DNA from: Flaviaestuariibacter flavus
Lineage (GTDB): Bacteria > Bacteroidota > Bacteroidia > Chitinophagales > Chitinophagaceae
Direction of reading: 5' to 3'
Assembly: GCF_004337505.1 (NCBI RefSeq)
Contig: NZ_SJZI01000042.1
Location: forward strand, 655,347 to 719,346
DNA length: 64,000 nt
A model generated the notes under the pieces. That model made no database searches and had not been told where the DNA came from. It was given only the letters and a program-made list of their open reading frames with translations. Shown here piece after piece: positions 60,066-64,000 of the stretch (within the stretch, counting starts at the first letter, position 1; each line of letters begins with the position of its first letter). Position numbers and translations under genes: made by a program.

Positions 60066-61352
60066 ATGAAGCATCTTCCCCTCAACCCCGAGCTCTTCGT
60101 CTCCAACCGCCGGCGCTTCGCGGAGCGTATGAAGCCGAATTCCATCGCCATCTTCGTTTCCAACGACGAGGTGCAGAGCAACGCCGACGCCCTGCACTCC
60201 TTCCGCCAGAACAGCGACCTCTATTGGCTTTGCGGCATCCAGCAGGAAGACACGATGGTGATCCTTTTTCCCGACAACCCCGACCCGAAATACCGCGAGG
60301 TGCTGGTGCTGGTGCGTCCCAATGAGCTTAAGGAAAAATGGGACGGCAAGCGGCTCCGCCGCGAGGAAGGCACTGCCCTATCGGGCATCAAGACCATCGT
60401 ATGGCTCGACGTGCTCGACGGCCTGCTGCAACCCTGGATCCACGCTGCCGAAAATATCTATCTCGATACCAACGAAAACGACCGCCGCGGCGGCCACACC
60501 GAAACCCGCGACTACCGCTACATTTACGAAACGCAGCGCCGCTACCCGCTGCACCGCTACGAGCGGGCAGCCCGCATCATGAGCGAGCTGCGCGCCATCA
60601 AAACACCGCTCGAGGTGGAAGTGACGAAGCAGGCCATTGCCATTACCGCCAAAACCTTTGAGCGCGTTTGCCGCTTTGTGAAGCCCGGGGTGATGGAATA
60701 TGAAGTGGAAGCCGAGATTATCCATTCTTTTCTCTCGCAACGTGCTTCGGGTGAAGCTTATGGCTCCATCATCGCTTCGGGCGACCGTGCCCGTACCCTC
60801 CACTACGTGAGCAACAACCAGGAATGCAAGGACGGTGAGCTGTTGCTGATGGACTTCGGCGCGGCCTACGGCGGCTACAATGCCGACCTCACGCGGACAA
60901 TCCCCGTGAACGGGAAATTCACACCGCGGCAGGCCGAAGTGTACAATGCCTGCCTGCACCTGCACGATTATGCCAAGAGCATCCTGAAGCCCGGGATCAC
61001 GCTTATGGAATATACCGACAAGGTAGGGGAGGAAGCCACGCAGCAGTTCCTGAAGATCGGTCTGCTGACTCCCGGGCAGGTGAAGAACGAAGACCCCGAC
61101 AACCGCGCCTACCGCAAGTACCTGTACCACGGCATCTCGCACCACCTCGGCGTCGACGTGCACGACCTCGGCACCCGTACGGGCCCGGTGCAGGAGGGCA
61201 TGCTCTTCACCATCGAGCCGGGGATCTATATCGAGGAAGAGAAAACGGGCATTCGCATTGAGAACAATGTGTGGATCACCAAAGACGGCAATATCGATCT
61301 CTTTGAAGGCATTCCGATTACAGTGGAGGAGATCGAGGCAGCAATGGCGTAA
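60066..61352 (+). CDS. Xaa-Pro aminopeptidase (aminopeptidase P, M24B)
   Basis: 428 residues. A pita-bread metallopeptidase that cleaves the first residue before Pro. Two-metal ligands: Asp in LLMDFGAAYGG, Asp in YNADLTRTIPVNG, His in HGISHHLGVDVHD, Glu in FTIEPGIYI, and Glu near the end in GIRIENNVWI. The N-terminal AMP_N domain (SNRRRFAERMKPNSIAIFVS) is complete. It is cytoplasmic and monocistronic, with a likely TATTTTG promoter box 15-20 nt before the ATG. Confidence 0.95.
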   Translation: MKHLPLNPELFVSNRRRFAERMKPNSIAIFVSNDEVQSNADALHSFRQNSDLYWLCGIQQEDTMVILFPDNPDPKYREVLVLVRPNELKEKWDGKRLRREEGTALSGIKTIVWLDVLDGLLQPWIHAAENIYLDTNENDRRGGHTETRDYRYIYETQRRYPLHRYERAARIMSELRAIKTPLEVEVTKQAIAITAKTFERVCRFVKPGVMEYEVEAEIIHSFLSQRASGEAYGSIIASGDRARTLHYVSNNQECKDGELLLMDFGAAYGGYNADLTRTIPVNGKFTPRQAEVYNACLHLHDYAKSILKPGITLMEYTDKVGEEATQQFLKIGLLTPGQVKNEDPDNRAYRKYLYHGISHHLGVDVHDLGTRTGPVQEGMLFTIEPGIYIEEEKTGIRIENNVWITKDGNIDLFEGIPITVEEIEAAMA

Positions 61353-61357
61353 AAAAG

Positions 61358-61440
61358 GTTCTAAGGTTTTAGGGTTTTAAGGTTCTAAGGTTGGTTGAAG
61401 AACCACAGAACCATAGAACCGCAGAACCTCAGAACCACGG
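61358..61440. repeat. GGTTCTAAGG / AGAACC inverted word repeat
   Basis: GGTTCTAAGGTTTTAGGG-type words on the left and AGAACCATAGAACCGCAGAA words on the right, in the gap before pssA. The same text occurs at 54466-54547. Confidence 0.88.
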
Positions 61441-61464
61441 AGCCCCTAACCTTCCCGGCTACCT

Positions 61465-61472
61465 TATATTTG
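61465..61472 (+). promoter_or_regulatory. -7 box (TATATTTG) for pssA
   Basis: An exact TAnnTTTG match, 20 nt before the pssA start, so the leader is about 14 nt. Confidence 0.5.
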
Positions 61473-61492
61473 CCGCTACTAACCCTTTGTTC

Positions 61493-62302
61493 ATGAAGCA
61501 AATTCCCAACCTGTTTACGCTGCTCAACCTCATCTTCGGTTGCATCGCCATCGTTTACATTTTGCAGACCGGCGAGACCATCGCACAACTGGATGAGAAC
61601 ACCGTGATGTATTGGGTGCTTCCCGAGAAAATGGGGATCGGCGCTTTATTTCTTTTTGCCGCGGCCGTGGTGGATTTTCTCGACGGCTTCCTGGCGCGCC
61701 TGCTCAAAGCCTCTTCCGGCATGGGCGAGCAGCTCGACTCGCTGAGCGATATGGTTTCCTTCGGCGTGGCCCCGGGCGTCATCCTGTACCAGTTGCTGCG
61801 TATGAGCTATACGAAGCAAGACAACGGCCTCGACGTTACGATCATGGCCCTGCTGCCCGCTTTTATTTTTACGGCCGCTGTTGCCTGGCGCCTGGCAAAG
61901 TTCAACATCAGCACCACCCAGAAATACAATTTCGAAGGCGTGCCTTCTCCTGCCGGCGGCCTGCTCATCGCTTCGCTGCCCCTGGCGCTTCATTACGACA
62001 ACGAATCGGTGCGCGAGCTGATCATCAACCGCTGGTTTCTTTACGGCATCATCCTGCTCGTTTCCTACCTGATGGTGAGCAACCACTCCATGATGGCCAT
62101 GAAGTTCAAAGACTACAGCTTCCGCAACAACAAGCTGAAGTTTCTGCTCGCGGGAATTTCGCTTGTGGCTATCATCCTGCTGAAATGGCTTGCCGTTCCC
62201 GTCATCTTCGTGATCTACGTACTCCTGTCGCTGTTCAACAAAGAGCCCCATGCCGTGGCGGTTGCCGCACCGGGGCACGAAGAGAAAGACATCACGGTAT
62301 AG
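61493..62302 (+). CDS. pssA: CDP-diacylglycerol-serine O-phosphatidyltransferase
   Basis: 269 residues. It makes phosphatidylserine, the precursor of phosphatidylethanolamine. The CDP-alcohol phosphatidyltransferase motif is complete: D-G-x2-A-R-x8-G-x3-D-x3-D in FLDGFLARLLKASSGMGEQL and DSLSDMVSFGVAP. Seven or so membrane helices follow the N-terminal IPNLFTLLNLIFGCIAI. The ATG at MKQIPN matches the family start. A TATATTTG promoter box precedes it. Confidence 0.93.
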   Translation: MKQIPNLFTLLNLIFGCIAIVYILQTGETIAQLDENTVMYWVLPEKMGIGALFLFAAAVVDFLDGFLARLLKASSGMGEQLDSLSDMVSFGVAPGVILYQLLRMSYTKQDNGLDVTIMALLPAFIFTAAVAWRLAKFNISTTQKYNFEGVPSPAGGLLIASLPLALHYDNESVRELIINRWFLYGIILLVSYLMVSNHSMMAMKFKDYSFRNNKLKFLLAGISLVAIILLKWLAVPVIFVIYVLLSLFNKEPHAVAVAAPGHEEKDITV

Positions 62303-62427
62303 ATCTTTGATCTCGGATCTGTTGGGTTGGTGCCCGCCTTTCGGACCTCGCTTTGGCCTGTGCGCGCACGGGCGGCAGTAACGCTCCCTTTAGCATATTG
62401 GCATATTACCCGTTAGCACATTACCCC

Positions 62428-62453
62428 ATTAGCACATTCTTCTTTGTGCTAAT
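62428..62453 (+). promoter_or_regulatory. 9-bp hairpin in the purS leader region
   Basis: ATTAGCACA pairs with TGTGCTAAT across an 8-nt loop, 22 nt before purS. The right arm overlaps a -7-like TAATTTG. The words are those of the 11403 repeat family. Confidence 0.5.
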
Positions 62454-62474
62454 TTGCGCCCCAAACACTAGTTC

Positions 62475-62714
62475 ATGAACTATACGATCCAGGTGAAAGT
62501 AATGCCGCTTAAAGACCTGCTCGATCCGCAGGGTAAAGCTGTCCGCAACGGTCTCGACAACCTCGGGCTCAAGGGCATCGGCGACGTGCGCATCGGCAAG
62601 AATATCACCCTCCAGATCGAGGCCGACTCCGAAGAGGCCGCCCGTGCCATCGCCGAAGAAGCCAGCAAAAAGCTGCTCGCCAACCCGGTGATGGAATACT
62701 ACGAAATCAGCTGA
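62475..62714 (+). CDS. purS: FGAM synthase subunit PurS
   Basis: 79 residues, normal for the family. PurS bridges PurQ and PurL in the three-protein formylglycinamidine ribonucleotide synthase of purine synthesis. Landmarks are VKVMPLKDLLDPQGKAVRNG near the start, LGLKGIGDVRIGKNITLQIE and the end ANPVMEYYEIS. PurL and PurQ are not in the window. Confidence 0.93.
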   Translation: MNYTIQVKVMPLKDLLDPQGKAVRNGLDNLGLKGIGDVRIGKNITLQIEADSEEAARAIAEEASKKLLANPVMEYYEIS

Positions 62715-62731
62715 AAATCTTCAATCTGAAA

Positions 62732-62758
62732 ATCTGGAATCGGCTTAAGATTCCAGAT
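62732..62758. repeat. ATCTGGAATC / GATTCCAGAT hairpin
   Basis: A perfect 10-bp inverted repeat with a 7-nt spacer, built from the same words as the 27347 element, with another GATTCCAGAT just downstream, overlapping the region before rsmI. Confidence 0.8.
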
Positions 62759-62783
62759 GGGAAGATTCCAGATCCCCAGATCT

Positions 62784-63449
62784 ATGCTCTACCTCGTTCC
62801 CACGCCCGTCGGCAACTTAAAGGATATTACCCTGCGCGCTCTTGAGGTGCTCGGGGAGGTCGACGTTATCCTGGCCGAGGACACGCGCACTACGGGGAAG
62901 CTGCTCCAGCATTACAACATCCAGAAGCCGCTGTCGCCCTACCACCAGCACAACGAGCACAAGGTGCTGCAGCACCTCGTAGACCAGCTGCTTGCCGGCA
63001 AGAAGATGGCGGTGGTAACGGATGCGGGAACGCCGGGTATTTCGGATCCCGCCTTCCTGCTGGTACGGGAATGTGTGCGCAACGGCATCCGCGTGGAAGG
63101 CCTTCCCGGCGCAACCGCTTTCGTGCCCGCGCTGGTCAGCAGCGGCCTGCCCACCCAGCGCTTTTGCTTCGAGGGATTCCTGCCCCCGAAAAAAGGCCGT
63201 CATACGCTCCTGACGCAACTTGCGGAAGAAGAGCGTACCATCATCCTCTACGAGTCGCCGGTGCGCCTGGTGAAGTCGCTCGCCGAATTCATCACCTACT
63301 TCGGGGCCGACCGCCCCTGCTGCGTGTCGCGCGAGGTAAGCAAGCTGTTTGAAGAGCACGTGCGCGGCTCCCTGCAGGAGGTACACGATCATTTCGAACG
63401 GAAAGGCGTGAAAGGAGAAATCGTTGTGGTAATTGGCGGAAAGCCTTAA
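62784..63449 (+). CDS. rsmI: 16S rRNA (cytidine-2'-O)-methyltransferase RsmI
   Basis: 221 residues, SAM methyltransferase of the tetrapyrrole-methylase fold. It methylates C1402 of 16S rRNA. Motifs: TPVGNLKDITLRALEVL, AEDTRTTGKLL, VTDAGTPGISDPAFLLVREC and YESPVRLVKSL. It is shorter than E. coli RsmI (286) but has the whole catalytic domain; the C-terminal extension is simply absent. Start MLYLVPTP is the family start; the frame upstream reads repeat DNA. Confidence 0.93.
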   Translation: MLYLVPTPVGNLKDITLRALEVLGEVDVILAEDTRTTGKLLQHYNIQKPLSPYHQHNEHKVLQHLVDQLLAGKKMAVVTDAGTPGISDPAFLLVRECVRNGIRVEGLPGATAFVPALVSSGLPTQRFCFEGFLPPKKGRHTLLTQLAEEERTIILYESPVRLVKSLAEFITYFGADRPCCVSREVSKLFEEHVRGSLQEVHDHFERKGVKGEIVVVIGGKP

Positions 63450-63482
63450 TTTACATCCTCCAAAAAACCAAACACCGTGTAT

Positions 63483-63938
63483 ATGTTTCGTTCGCTTGTG
63501 CTGACTGCCTTTTGTGCTGTCCTGGTCTCCGTATCCGCATCCGCCCAGCTGGGCAAGATACCCGTGGCCGTTACTGCCGCTTTTTCAAAGCAGTATACCG
63601 AAGCCAAAGAAGTTGCTTTTTCCGACAACCTGGGTGATTACTCCGTTGCTTTCAAGGTCGATACCGCGCAGATGACCGCGCACTATAACAAAAAAGGCGA
63701 GTGGAAAGGGTCCGAGAAGACCATCGCCTTCGACCAGCTTTCCACCGAAGTGAAAGACGGCTTTATGAAAAGCAAGTTCTCCGACTGGCAGGTGAGCGGC
63801 GTCAGGCAGCTTTATCTTACCCCGGGCGAAGGCGGCGGCGAGCAGTATCGCATTAAAGTGAGCCAGGGCAACCTAAAGAAGCGCTACCTCTATTTCAATA
63901 AAGTGGGGAAGCTGGTGCGGGATAAGATGACCCTGTAA
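63483..63938 (+). CDS. PepSY-like secreted protein
   Basis: 151 residues. A signal peptide (FRSLVLTAFCAVLVSVSASA) is followed by two PepSY-like (DUF2874-type) repeats: VAVTAAFSKQYTEAKEVAFS with YSVAFKVDTAQMTAHYNKKG, and DGFMKSKFSDWQVSGVRQL with YRIKVSQGNLKKRYLYFNKV. Such proteins are periplasmic and probably bind small ligands or inhibit enzymes. A GTG two codons upstream is an alternative start. Confidence 0.82.
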   Translation: MFRSLVLTAFCAVLVSVSASAQLGKIPVAVTAAFSKQYTEAKEVAFSDNLGDYSVAFKVDTAQMTAHYNKKGEWKGSEKTIAFDQLSTEVKDGFMKSKFSDWQVSGVRQLYLTPGEGGGEQYRIKVSQGNLKKRYLYFNKVGKLVRDKMTL

Positions 63939-63977
63939 GAATATCGAATACCGAACAAGGAATATTGAATATTGAAG

Positions 63978-64000
63978 AAAAGAGCGGATGCCTCAGGCAT
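63978..64000 (+). terminator. terminator cut by window end
   Basis: AAAAGAGCGGATGCC-TCA-GGCAT; the right arm is cut off. It has the same GGATGCC core as at 18441 and 57971. Confidence 0.6.

Overview
This window is a 64 kb piece of a Bacteroidota chromosome of roughly 58-60% GC, most like the family Chitinophagaceae. The lineage call rests on giant PKD-repeat adhesins with the gliding-motility-type C-terminal domain, each followed by a PorP/SprF-type membrane protein; type IX secretion (T9SS) sorting domains; TAnnTTTG-type -7 promoter boxes with few Shine-Dalgarno sequences; an ATP-type PEP carboxykinase; and a DUF2795 protein. The genus is not resolved. There are no rRNA genes, CRISPR arrays, transposases or prophage genes. 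The one tRNA is tRNA-Thr(CGT).

Layout. 1-10 kb: end of a T9SS beta-helix protein, oxyR, a BON protein with a Q/G/Y-rich N-terminus, a PAS/GAF histidine kinase divergent from a lone receiver protein, pncB, a Mesh1/SpoT-like HD hydrolase, small hydrophilic proteins and tRNA-Thr. 10-20 kb: a family 2 glycosyltransferase, recG, the first PKD adhesin-PorP pair and a GlcD-type oxidase. 20-31 kb: a LOG-family protein, Na+ symporter, O-methyltransferase, glucosaminidase-LysM protein, hpt, a YfbK-like VWA protein, dnaJ-grpE and an RlmI-type methyltransferase. 31-40 kb: a protein that is little more than a sorting domain, a peroxiredoxin, the second PorP-PKD adhesin pair, a lipoprotein and an M32 carboxypeptidase, then a gene-free stretch of about 1 kb. 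40-51 kb: a YitT-type protein, a decayed and an intact copy of a beta-barrel gene, Nif3-zinc ribbon-recN, then an AT-richer cassette of two P-loop ATPase genes running into fabI. 51-64 kb: DUF2795, two ABC ATPases without permeases, a PduO-type adenosyltransferase, trpS, a deoxynucleoside kinase, pckA, an aminopeptidase P, pssA, purS, rsmI and a PepSY-like protein.

Most of the window is housekeeping and envelope biology. Two things stand out. The first is the two-ATPase cassette at 46.75-50.04 kb: its base composition differs from the surroundings, five TTGTC/GACAA half-sites lie in its promoter, an 11-bp direct repeat brackets its first gene, and its last gene overlaps essential fabI by 11 bp. 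It is the best candidate for an undescribed, possibly defence-like system, but its function is not known. The second is the intergenic DNA. Many gaps carry long inverted repeats built from a few short words. Several enclose an ordinary terminator hairpin between outer arms of 15-29 bp, and a separate family of about 120 bp (three full copies and one deleted copy) sits upstream of genes instead.
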